Position numbers and translations under genes: made by a program. Shown here in pieces: positions 33,741-44,881 of a DNA stretch of 64,000 nt (positions are counted from its first letter, which is position 1; each line of letters opens with the position of its first letter). The notes under the pieces were generated by a model. The model saw nothing but the letters and a program-made list of their open reading frames with translations. It had not been told where the DNA came from and did no database searches. This stretch comes from Rhytidiadelphus loreus (Eukaryota; Streptophyta; Bryopsida; Hypnales; Hylocomiaceae), in assembly GCA_947034895.1 (NCBI GenBank), contig OX344762.1, positions 23,602,760-23,666,759 of the forward strand. Direction: 5' to 3'.

Positions 33741-34510
33741 CTGTGATTCAAGCAAGTACTGGCAGTGGTGTCTCTCTCTAACACCAGAGGTAATCCAATG
33801 CTTTACAACTTCCTTACGATTTGGACTTGGCCGTGTTTCACCAACCCACCAAGCCATCACTGCTGCCTTGACGGACTCGCTAGTGGCATCTCTTCTCAGT
33901 TTTCTCACTGATAGTGCCCTATCAATTTGCTCTGTAGTCTCCATTGAACTCCGCCATTGCATTGCTGCTCTCACGTTGCGAGGGTGAACTCCCAACAGAC
34001 GAGCCTTCTGCCTCTTCGATGTGGAAGCGCCAGAACTAACTGCCGCTGTCAAGATTGCATGTTTCGTCACAAGATCAGCCCTACACCTTGCGTTCTTCAC
34101 CTCCAATAGTGACTGCATTAAACCAGATATTATTTCCTTTTGAGCCTGAAGTTCAGCTGTAAGCCTGCGAGACTCGGGCAAAACAACTTGTGCAAGTTCA
34201 TTTGACCAGACTGCTTGCAAAACGGCCTGTTGATGCACTAAGTCTCTAGATTTATTCAAAGTCTCTGAGACAACGTCAATGATGGCTTTTGCATCGCGAC
34301 GAACATGTCTATGATTTAATCTGGACATAGTTACAACGGAGCTCTGCCATTCCTTGATCTCCTCCATGACAGTCTGTTTCTGCAACGCTGCAGCAATCCT
34401 TTTCCGTCTTCTATACTCTCGTTGCCTAAACTGCTCCCTCTCTCAACGAGCTCTTTCATCAGGACCAGGATGTATGATCCCACTTCTTCTTGTCACTACT
34501 CTGGCACTCC
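33741..34510 (-). pseudogene. Unrecognised HTH-like protein exon with one nonsense codon
   Basis: An acceptor-like TTTAATAG at 34512 and a donor, TCACAG|GTATGT, at 33741 bound one open frame, broken only by TGA at 34445-34443 (CGA to TGA would explain it). Contents in order: a basic start (FRQREYRRRKRIAAALQ), a helical region (LNKSRDLVHQQAVLQAVW, LTAELQAQKEIISGLMQSL), then SKRQKARLLGVHPRNVRAA, which looks like a helix-turn-helix, and VMAWWVGETRPSPNRKEVV. I recall similar uncharacterised proteins in seed-free plants and invertebrates, probably transposon-encoded, but I cannot name the family. It diverges from the Mutator-like transposase 1.4 kb away. Whether they form one element is unknown. 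Confidence 0.55.
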
Positions 34511-34559
34511 CTATTAAATTACCAAAAATACAAGCTCTACCCAAATAACTAGTTCACAT

Positions 34560-34750
34560 TCCTAAATCCCCTAAACACTACAGACATTGATAGTGCCCCG
34601 ACTGCAACCCTAAAACAAGAAAATACCGCAGACTAGTACTCAAGCCTAAACTGCAGACAAGCATTGAAGCAAATATTGCAGACAAGCACTGAAGCAATAC
34701 CGCAGAGAACCAGAGAAGCACTCAAGCAAATACCGCAGATACTCCTCTAC
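34560..34750. repeat. Degenerate tandem repeat, GCAGACAAGCA(C/T)TGAAGCAAATA
   Basis: Four or five units with ACCGCAGA/TTGCAGA and AAGCACTGAAGCAA, at about 33-44 bp spacing. It lies upstream of the HTH-like exon and might be in its leader or intron. Confidence 0.5.
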
Positions 34751-34759
34751 CGAGAAATA

Positions 34760-35880
34760 CTGAATCTGCAATTGCCAAAAGCAACCTAAATCGACCCTAA
34801 ATCATGAACAGCCTAAAATCGAAGAAATCATCAACAAACAACAGCAACAGTGTGAGAGATACTTGAATTCCTGAAGTAACACTTCTCAGACTGAATTTGC
34901 CATAGCCAAAAGCAGTCACAAGAGGAGATGTGAACACACTTTGCGCACACGACTAGAACAACCATCGCCAAAATCAAATGTGCTCACAGGAGCCGTTGTG
35001 GGATGCTCCTCCCCGCCAAATGAAACCCTAACTAGCACAACGAATGAAATCCGGAACGACAAGATGACGTCATCCTACCATGACTGTCCACTGAGGAAAA
35101 TAGTGCTGGAAAATTTTCAACTTGTATTTTCAACTACACGCCCATCTAGACATTTTCTTCTCATGCTAGTTTCCCAAAAAATATTTGGAAAAAGACAATT
35201 TCTTGACCCTTCTATGAACTTTGGAAAAAAGGTTGAAAACAGACCCTTAAAAAGTCCATAAGTACACTTCTACAAATGATTCAACTTAAAAGGAAATGAA
35301 TTCTAGGCCCCTAAACCTAAAACACAACATATGGTAAGTTGATATTCAAATAGTATATTCTTTCTCTTTGCTAAAAAACTCAAAACAAAATCACATTTCC
35401 TGTTTGCCAAAGTCCATATGCCAATTTCAAAAGTTCATAACTATTATAATTTAAGATGAACTTTACAAAAATAAAGCACAATGTCCAACACAATAAAGTT
35501 TTCTATGTACATACAAATTTATACATCCAATGATGTGAGTTTCCTATGTGTATTTCATCTTGCAATACAAAGCACTTCCTGAAAATAGTAGTGTGACCAA
35601 AAAAGTGAGCCACCCAACCGTGCATTCACCCGACAATAATACATGGTAAGTGAATATTGTGATACATAATAGTATTGTAAGTGAGAGAGGTGGCGGCTTC
35701 TTTTCGACGGGAAAGTGATTTTAAAGCTCCATTTCCAAACACAAATGAAAATAACGGTTGGACTACTGCAACTACATTGTCATTCTGTATATTTGACGGT
35801 GATGGTCTGTGTTAGGATATAGAAGTTCAATTGAGCGCTCATACCAAGCATAGGAATTTTGATAGACCTCTTTACTGAGT
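34760..35880. other. No gene seen between divergent coding units
   Basis: A short plus-strand frame (34941-35261) has no recognisable motif. The rest is AT-rich. Confidence 0.4.
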
Positions 35881-35902
35881 GCTCCGTGCATGATTTCTCA
35901 AA

Positions 35903-38900
35903 ATGGCTTGCATTCAGGTAGATGGTCATAAGGTACCTCTTCTATTTCCAGTAGAAGATGGGGGTCAGGCTAGAGTTTCCAATCATCTTTTGTACGTCCG
36001 GTTTAGATTTGTAGAGTCTTCTATCTATGTTGAAGAAGATAGGATGTTGGAGTCAGGAAAAGTGAGTGAATTTGTCTCTGTTGTGAAATCCGCGTTAGAT
36101 GAAGGACATTGTTGGTACCTTTCCCCTGGCAACTATAGAGCATACAGTCTTCCTCTTCCCATGCTCAATGTTTCCTCTAAGATTTGGAGTCGGCAGTCAG
36201 AGAATTCAACAGTAGATATGCCGTCTACAATAAAACTTGTTTCACCTAGTGTAGGTCCTCCATCTTCTCCAGTTGTTCTGAAGTCTTCATTCCTTCATGC
36301 TCTGAAGATAGAGAAATTAGATCCAATCATAGAACTATCTAGTGAATCAGAAAGAGAGTCTCCTCAATTGACTCTTAGAAATCCAGGATGTTCTATTGGA
36401 ACTACAATTGGAAAGAAGGTTGTATTGATCCTATATCTGGCAGCCCTTCGAGTAGTCAAGGGCAATCTATATTGTCTAGTACTCCATTACTTGCATATCC
36501 AACTACCAAAGTAAGCATAATGGATTGTTTGCGGAAACTAGCGAACATGCATCGATCTAGAAATGAGTTGTCTACAATGGATCTAACTGTCATGAAACAC
36601 CATCTTATATTGTTTCTTTCAGTCATTTTTGACAGTGATGTCATCTTTGAACTGCCACCATGCCGATCTACTTCATCTTCATCAGCGGCGAGGAGCTTGG
36701 AAGGAATGGACAAACGGTATGATGGACACCCGTGGTGTAGGCTTGTAACTACAAACATTAGCAACTCCGACAATCTCAAGTTCCGTAAGTCTCTCTGTGC
36801 CGGCCATCTTGCTTGTGTGAACCCCTACTGTGATTACTTAAGCCGAACATCCAAGAAGAATGAAACAAAGTGGACCGGATTCACATCATATCCTTTTGCA
36901 GTTGGGAATAGTCCTCCTAAAGACTCAACTCTAGTCTGCAAGGTGTGCAAGATACCACCTTCTTGTCTTAGCGCTTGTAATGGTAGGATGTACTACTGTT
37001 TTGGTGACAATCCCGAAATGAGTAGGGCCGCTATTCACTTCGAAGAGCACAACCACTCGGTTGCGAAGGGGATGTACAAAGATTCCACACAGGAAATCTT
37101 TGGACTTATAGAAGAGCAAGTTTCCAAAACACCGTTGGCCACAAACTCAGCAATTGTGCTATCTACTAGTAAAGAGTTTCTGACTAATCATCTATTTCAC
37201 AACGGAGAAGGAGAGAAGAAGATGCTGAAGGGGGACGAAATGGAAGAAGTGATGGACCGCTTCCAATATCTTTCATCTCCAAGTATTCAGAATGTGATCT
37301 CATCATTTCACTCAAACAATTGAGGAGGGATCATTGACAACATCATGACAATGAGGAAGGAGTCGAAGTTCGAATTCATATATGACAGCGTCTTTCCAGG
37401 TCAGGGCAAGAAGAAGGTTTACATTTTTAAAATGCTCACGGAAGGACCTGGAAGTGGAGTGGACCTCGAAGTGGAGTGGACCTCGTGAAGCGCATGCAAC
37501 CAGGAGAAAATCTACAGAACGCGTGGTTGATGTTTGATCATGTGAAGCGCGTGGAGGATTGGACCACAATGGCTTGATACGTATTCGATGCCGAGTACAA
37601 AAAGGTGATGACCATTGCAATGTGTGATATGCAATCCGAAGATACCGTGGTGCAGGTACAATTTTGGAAGAGTTTAAATGTTGTCATGGAGCAACATGGA
37701 GTGCCTCAGCCAAACTTTAAAAGATTCATGGCAGATAGTGCCATGGCCAATTGGAACGTTGTTCGTGTAGTTTACGGAAATGGCTCTGCCAATGAGGAAA
37801 TGGCAAATCGTGAAAGAACATGTTTGCTGCATTGGAGTAGTTCTCTTCATAAACACACCCAGAAGTATATCAAAGAAACACTTCAACATCAACATATTTC
37901 TCTGTGTAAACAGTACAAAGATTCCAAGAATATGGATCAGGCAAAGACACGATACATTGCAATACGATCTTGGTGGCTATCATCTGGAGCTGCAAATGAA
38001 GAATCGCTTCATCACTTAGACCATTGGCTAGCATTCTGGCATTTTCGGTACCGGCAATGGGGAGGCTTCATGGACATGGTGAGTGAATTCATTATTTCAA
38101 TGTTTGCAAGTATATTTATTTGAGGAGATGCATTTATTGAATACAACCCAAAACCTGTATTGTTTCATGAAATTTTCTGTAATTTACAGTTGTTGACAAA
38201 ATATAAAGAAACCACTTACTTTTTTTTTTAATTTGTTGATAATTTTTTTTAAAGTATTCGAATTGTGGTAGTCCCTCAAATAGTGAAGATACATCCGTCG
38301 AATCCGATGGTTGTTTTTTTGGTGTTTGGTGGACCTCTTGATTTTTTCAACCCCAAACACAACTTCAAATTAGTAGGAGTCCAAATTTTGAATGTCAGTA
38401 TGGCCTAGTAGTAAGTAGTTCTTAAAAGAAATTGTGACTATTTTTCTATATGAAGAAATTCGGTAAATATTCTGTTTTTTTCTTTTGATATGGTAATATA
38501 TTTCTATATGAATTTTTCTTTGACTGTACTTCATTTCATAAGAGGACATATTAAGTGGACCACAATTGAGTTTGAAAATACGGAATTCTTTTAAGTTTAT
38601 AAAGTGAACTGCTAACTAACCCATTGGAGATGCTGGAGACTCACACATACCGGATAAAGTGAATTTTAGTCAACCGCGGGTGCGAACGAGGTCTACAACA
38701 ACTTCTAATGACATCTTGCAAGGGAAAGGTAAAGAGCTGGATGCTAACAGTTCTCCACATGTCACTATTGCGTGCAAAAGTGACTGTGACATATCAAAGT
38801 GGCATATTGCAAGGATCAGTCACAAATTGAATGCAAAATGTCACATTCAACAGAAAGGATCAAATATCGAGTGTACTGCCAAAATTGCAAGGGGAAAGAA

Positions 38901-39651
38901 AGGAACTCCAGCTCCAACATATCGAGGTAGAAAAGTAGAGTATGGAAGTAAGCGAGAGGTGGTGGTGGACTTCTGATTTTGCTGGGATGATATAGAACGA
39001 TGTGTCAAAGGCTCAAAACGGAAGTGGATAATAGATTGGCCGGAGGTGCCACAGGTTTGGCCAGTTCTATTAGGAACACATCTCAATTGGGAGGAAACTT
39101 TGATCTTACAACATGCAGGATTCCAACTCCAACAACGCCCTACACTGTCGCCTCGTTGACTTTTCAATATGTCAAAGATTTTCAACACTATTTTATTTGA
39201 CCAACCACCATCGACAAATCCAGATGTGTATCCAACGGTTAGGAATAGCCGAAATATTCGAAGGATTGCAAATGCACCAACTATAGAACAACGGAATAAG
39301 TAGGAGAGTGCAGGAAACATTAAAGGTCAAATTCTGGGAGTAACCTTAATCCCCAATCCGGGTTTAGGTGCAATAGTGTCACTAGAGATAGGGGCAGATC
39401 ATAACAAAAACGTCTATCGAATTACAATCGGCCTATTTCCCACATGCACATGCCCAGACTTTGTAAATATGGTTGTTTCTGCTATTGGAGGTCAACAGCA
39501 ATACGTAAATTGCAAACACCTATACTACTTGTATAGGTACTTTTGCAAGATGGACGTGAACGAAGACAAATTCATTTATGCACCCAGTTATAGCTTCAAT
39601 GAGTTGAAGCTACTTCTAGTTCGAGCAGGAATTATTGCAGTTCCCAAATAG
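35903..39651 (+). pseudogene. Mutator-like (MULE) transposase with GCM-like zinc finger and SWIM domain
   Basis: The start ATG at 35903 has good context. The N-terminal 160 residues are of no known domain. A frame change near 36390 leads to a Cys/His-rich finger (HPWCRLVTT, CAGHLACVNPYCDY, VCKVCKIPPSCLSAC, FEEHNHSVAKG), like the WRKY-GCM1/FLYWCH fingers of MULEs. After TGA 37321 and a 17-bp tandem duplication (37451-37467/37468-37484), which exactly accounts for the next frame change, the DDE region follows (VMTIAMCDMQSEDT, FMADSAMANWNVVR, RERTCLLHWS, WHFRYRQWGGFMDM). It has a TGA at 37575 and ends at the donor ATG|GTGAGT, 38078. Later exons (from about 38660) end in a SWIM finger, CTCPDF..NCKHLYYL, at about 39445-39530, with TAG at 39301 before it. 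The catalytic core is recognisable, but the gene cannot make a full protein. Terminal inverted repeats were not found. Confidence 0.85.
38250..38350. repeat. Possible diverged member of the GGATCCGAC palindromic MITE family
   Basis: AGTCCCTCAAATAG, a central CCGTCGAATCCGATGG and GGTGGACCTC occur in the same order and spacing as in the 18.3/21-22 kb elements. Divergence is high. It would lie in an intron of the MULE transposase. Confidence 0.3.
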
Positions 39652-40069
39652 GCATAGGCGCATTTTCAAATGTACTTCATTCGTATGGTATTTATTTAAG
39701 TATATGCCGATTGAAATGATTTGAAACCCCTAATATTGAAAATAGGTAAGCTTTTTTTTTGGCCTTCATTCATTTTTTGTTTCCTCAAACCCTTATCTTC
39801 TGTTCTTTTTTCTTCATTGTCCAGACTTGTGGCTTAATTCTTATTTGCATTCTGTATTTTTTTGAATGCACTGGGATTTCCATTTGTTCTAAGCGGAAAA
39901 AAGAATGAGTAGGTATTTATAAAGTATAGGAAATTGAAAACATGTCTCATAACTCTTATTGGTACACAGTTCTAAGGTGAGTTCTTGTGAATGATCCTAA
40001 ACCCCTATCTAGTATTACACTTATGAATATGAAAATCATTTTCACTCAATCCATTCTTGATTTTATTGG

Positions 40070-40545
40070 CCTACTTCACTTTTTTCCCTTATCCTTTCCT
40101 ATTTTTTTAGTCTCTTCTCACTTCTTTTTCCTTTCATTTAAATTCTTTTCATTTTTCATTTCATTTTTCATTTCATTTTTCATTTCATTTTTCATTTTTT
40201 GATTTTTCCATTTTTGATTTTTTCCTTTCATTTTTCCTTTCATTTTTCCTTTCATTTTCCTTTTTTTCCTTTTCCATTTTTTTTTCTTTCAAATTTCTTT
40301 TTCATTTTCCTTCCATTTGTATTTCCATTTCTTTCTCGTTTTCCTTTCATTTGTAATTCTCAATTTTTATTTCCCTTCAATTTCGATAATACCTAAACCT
40401 TCTTCTCCTTTTTCTTTTTAATCCACCTTTTTTTTCATTCATTTCATTCGTTGAAGTTCTCACTCTTTCTTCATCTTTTTTTCTAATACAACGCCTTCCA
40501 TTTCTAAACCCTAAACCCCTAAACCTTCTCTTCTTCCATTTTGTA
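40070..40545. repeat. Polypyrimidine tract (TTTTCATTTCA/TTTCCTTTCATT)n
   Basis: Almost 450 bases are T/C-rich on the plus strand with short-period repeats of TTTCATTT. Serine/phenylalanine-rich frames here are artefacts. Confidence 0.85.
40505..40526 (+). repeat. Short interstitial plant-telomere-like motif
   Basis: About three imperfect copies of CCCTAAA (TAAACCCTAAACCCCTAAACC) lie at the end of the pyrimidine tract. Confidence 0.5.
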
Positions 40546-40559
40546 CAAATTTTTTTAAG

Positions 40560-42950
40560 ATGTGAACATGAGGCAAGATATTACAAATTTACAACGAGTC
40601 CTAGAAATTAATTTCAAAATTTTAAACTCTATATGCTGGTTCCTTAAACATTGGAGTCATATGTCTACAACAATGATATGAGGTATTCATCTGAAACTAC
40701 CCTTGAAGCTGTGTACTCATTCTACACATGTCGTAAGTGCTTTAACTTTGCAAAAAAGTCAAAATGAGTAAAAGCCTAAAGACATAGAAAATAAGAATTT
40801 TAAGACAATAAAAATAAAAATTTAACCAAATCCACGGTTTTAGGAGCCACGGTTATAGGCTGCAACACTTACTATAAATAGTAACTTTTTTCTATTTTAG
40901 GCAATTTTTTAAATTGACATCCTTTTTTAGACATCATTAACAAAATTTATATAATTTTGGATCTCTATGCTCGCAAACTTGACGCTCACAGCTTGCAGGC
41001 TTGCCGCTCCAAGCTCGCATGCTAGCGTCGTTGTATCCTTGATTAGGTATGATTGAACATAATACAAATATTGGAGTTATGTCTAATGCCATAAATGAAT
41101 GTTCAAATCAAAATTAATGGCATTTTGCTCCAATATTTTTCTTTGTTCAATACAAATGTAATATCATAAACTAACAAATATTGTTGAATCTATAAGTAAA
41201 TATGTTGCATTCTTCCAATGAACATGGAAGATTCTTATTTTTAGATGAGATATTCATGTAAGTATTCTTGTGGATGGATTGATGTACAATTGAGTTGACT
41301 GTAGATTTGTACATGCTAAGGACTTAATATTATTTGTATTTTTTAACTCTCAAGAATTAGTTATGGTCAAGTTGTTCAAATGTGATTGTTATTTCCAAAT
41401 GATTATTTTAAGCAAACTCATAAGCTTCCAACTGAAAGTTTAAATTTCTAACTATTTTGACCTTAATCAAAATGGACCTTTGATTTATGATCTAATTAGT
41501 AGTTGACAATTGGATAATAAACTAAATAATCTACAACTATAAATTCTTATATTAACATTCATTTGCATTTAAATAGTTGATCTTAACATAAATAATATAA
41601 AGGATTTTTATGGGGCAATAGTAGTCATGTCCTAAATCAAGTTAGAATAGTTTAAAATAAATTCAAAGACATTGTGTTCCCTCAACTTTGACATTATTAA
41701 TTCTATATTTTTTGAGTTGTGACATAGAGTAACTCAACTAATATAGAGAAATTGGTTCTTGTACTATTTTTTGAGAAATTGACCATGATCTAATATGCCT
41801 CCAAAGTTTATAGTTGCCCTTATCTTGGCAAATCCTCAAAATTGTAGATTCTCAATAAATTGACCTTTGGAGTTGATGTATTAAAGATCAATCTTTTTTA
41901 GATTTTTTTATGTCTTTAAAGTGGCAATCTTTGATGCCTGAATGTTTGGTTTAATTTTTATAATCAAGATTTTTTATGAGGTGTATCATTATTTGATTGT
42001 CAAATATAAATAAAGACTAAATTCTAATATATGTAACTTTATGAGTTTTTATCTTATAATTAAGTGATTATGGAATATCCACGTTAATATGAACTTTGTA
42101 TTTTTCCAACTTTAATATAACATGTTATGATTCTAGGTCTTAAAACTAAAAAAACACTAATCTAGTCTTAAATTAGGTTTGTATTAAATCTAATTTAATA
42201 TTATTCTTAACAATAACAAAACTAAATAATCAGTATGCCACTCTTTTGAATCATTTTGTAAAATATTGTTAGAAAAACTATACTTGTAGAAAATTATACT
42301 CCAATGTAGAAATTTAGAAGTCATTTATAAATGAATATTAACATATTAATTAGTATCATAATTGTAGAGAAACTTGAACAAATGCAACACTAATATTATA
42401 TTGTAAATATGGGGATTAAACTTGGCTAGTCATGTGTAATTATATTGATTTAACAATAAGAATACGTCATCTTGTTGGATTATGAGTTACTCTATATTAA
42501 GTAATCTAGACAACAAATTCATTGTTGTTGTAGTCTCAAAACTATTTAAGCCAAATAATTTAGAGGTAAATTGCAAAAATGGCAATATAGGCATTTGTTG
42601 AAAGCATTGTACTTCAAAATTGAGTGAGTCCCAATCCTAGGAGTGTATCTTTAGTTTGGTCAAAACAAAACAACAAAAGCTTTAGAATTAGAGGAACTCT
42701 AGAAAAAATGACTTGGGAGAATAATATTGTAGAGAAAATTTGAGCTTTGCTTGATAACCACAAGCACTTGAGTTCAAAGCAAAATATTATCTTTTGAACT
42801 AGAATTTAGTCATTGATTATTGAACATTCACACTAACATTGATTCTACATAAATGCTCATGTTGTAAACACATTTCTTCAAAACGAATTAGTAAATGGAT
42901 GAGAATGTAACCATCCACTAGGATAAAAATTTAACATGATTTTTGTGACA
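40560..42950. other. No gene seen
   Basis: AT-rich sequence. 40970-41035 has 'GCTCGCAAACTTGACGCTCAC' and 'CAAGCTCGCATGCTAGCG', the inverse of the block near 13090. No supported frames. Confidence 0.5.
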
Positions 42951-43830
42951 TTGTACACTTAACTCCTAAAGTCCCATTGTCCCCTCTTGGGTTATAAAGT
43001 GGATTTGGGGTAGGCTCCTACAATCTCAATTTTCATAATGATTTTTAAAAACTCTTTTAGAAGATAGGAAACTACATCAATTTGTGGGGAATATAATTTT
43101 TTATTTCAATCAATGCTTAAAAACAAAAGTTTTGCCACCTAAAGCCTAAAAAAGGACTCCAACAAGGAATACTCAAAAAATCACAAAAATTAAAAATTAA
43201 ATTAAATTATTTTTTTCATATACAATACTCTTGTCCACAATGAAAGTAAATTTTGATTCATTCTATTTGGATGAGTGATGAGAAAGTTATGGACAATCTT
43301 GATTTTTATACAATCTAAAAATCTTTTTGAAAAAATAAATTATAAAACACATTTCTAAATGCAATTTTCACAGTTTTTGAAAAACATTGTTTGATAAGGC
43401 ATTAAAAAAGAATGGGCCTTAAGAGCATTGCCAAATTGAGACCAACAATGCAAAAGAGCAAATTAAAAATATTATTTTTTTATTTGCATTGTTGGTTTAG
43501 ATTTGTTGGCCTTCTTGAAAATTGAGATCCCATTCTTTTTTTAATGGTTTAGTTTGCTTGCTTAAACAATCTCACCATTGGGATTATTTGTGTTTCAATT
43601 CCATATTAGAACTATTAATGATTAAGTTTTCCTTCAATCTTGTACAAACATTCTACTAAACAATATTTGAAAGAATGAGAATCAAGTGGATTTTCTTGGA
43701 ATTTTTTTCTTAGATTTTCAACTCAATTCTTCAACATAGAATTTTTTTAATTGAACATGAAATTTTAAGCTAAGAAGATTCAAAACCTTAACCTTTAGTG
43801 TCCAAGGCACCAAATTTTGATGTCAACAAT
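42950..43830 (+). repeat. Family-D dispersed repeat, copy 1
   Basis: Shared blocks with 54840-55900 and 62650-63480: 'TAACTCCTAAAGTCCCATTGTCC', a C-to-A-rich tract with 'GGAATATAATTTT(T)ATTTCAATCA', 'TTGATTCATTC(T/C)ATTTGGAT' and 'GTGTTTCAATTCCAT'. It contains the foldback at 43400-43546. A reverse-orientation fragment is at 8930-9050. No coding evidence. Confidence 0.7.
43400..43546. mobile_element. 147-bp foldback mini-element, CATTAAAAAAGAATGGG termini
   Basis: The termini CATTAAAAAAGAATGGG (43400-43416) and CCCATTCTTTTTTTAATG (43529-43546) pair, and inside them ACCAACAATGCAAA pairs with TTTGCATTGTTGGT. The other family-D copies lack this block, so it is likely an insertion. No target duplication is clear. 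Confidence 0.75.
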
Positions 43831-44880
43831 ACATTGAAGTTAAATAAAAACAAATCAAGTTGCAATTTTTAGTAGTCTATATTTTTGGAAAATTCTTTTT
43901 GAAGTCTAGTTTATTATGCCTCCATGTACAATAAAATCCACCCAATCAACTCCATCTTCCATCAATATGAGATTTTATGTGTCATTCAAAGCCTTGTTGA
44001 AAAGCTTTTTACACCCCTTCAAGGCCTTACTGAAATGCACTTCCATTGAGCTATTACACACCTTCAAATTCAAACAATTGAATGCATAGCAATCAATCAA
44101 AGGTGCACAACAAACGAAGTGCACTAGAAGTTGCCCTAATTTATTATTTGGGAGATTTTGTGCTCATTTCTTGACCAAATTGGTGAGTGATAAAATGTTG
44201 AAATGACATCATTGCCCCACGCAGGCCAGCACTTCGTCGCATATCCGGCTACTCTTTGGGCTCAGAAATCTGCTTACGGATGGAAGCTGAGCCCGCGTCT
44301 GACACCACTTGTGAAGCTTTTCTCCACCTGCAATTTTTGTGGTCACCAACGACATTTGAAGATTGAAGCACGAAGTGGAGAGTGAATACAAACATACTGA
44401 GTAAAAAAATAATCTCTCTAGAAATTTGATGATAAGGTATCTATGGTCAGGCACCCTTCCACAATACAATCCTGATAACAACCAGCACTTATCATACAAA
44501 AGGCAAGAATTTGAGATTGTTCTATGAGCATCGCATGCAAGAGCTTAATTCCAAGGACTACTTGCATATGCCAATGCGACTTATGAGGATTTTTTGTGTA
44601 CATGTGCGTTTTCCTACGCTGCTGCTTCTTGAACCCCCTTCTTTGCCTCCAGTATTTGATTGACATACACCTCATAGAAGACCAGAGAGGATCGCAAAGT
44701 GCTGGTTGTCGCTTCCCTGATATTCCTAGAAGTAACAATGATACAATATGTACTCTAAGATCCTCAAACCAAGTGCAAAGATGTCAAACTAAGTTGTGGT
44801 TGTATTCATCCACTGCTGGTTCCTCTTCGTGCAGTTTGTTGGTCCAACTCCAAGGAATGTTCGTCGCAACTGAATCAAGC
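43831..44880. other. No gene assigned; downstream of TXNL4B
   Basis: A plus-strand frame at 44203-44385 includes CNFCGHQRHLK, which loosely recalls a BED-type finger, but too little is present to call. The other frames (44209-44964) overlap each other and the TXNL4B last exon and are shadows. Confidence 0.35.
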
Positions 44881-44881
44881 G

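Noticed and set aside
40070..40396. Serine/phenylalanine-rich membrane-like frames
   Set aside because: By-products of the polypyrimidine microsatellite.
44203..44385. CNFCGHQRHLK as a BED zinc finger
   Set aside because: Only one Cys pair with a doubtful His spacing, and no neighbouring transposase sequence.
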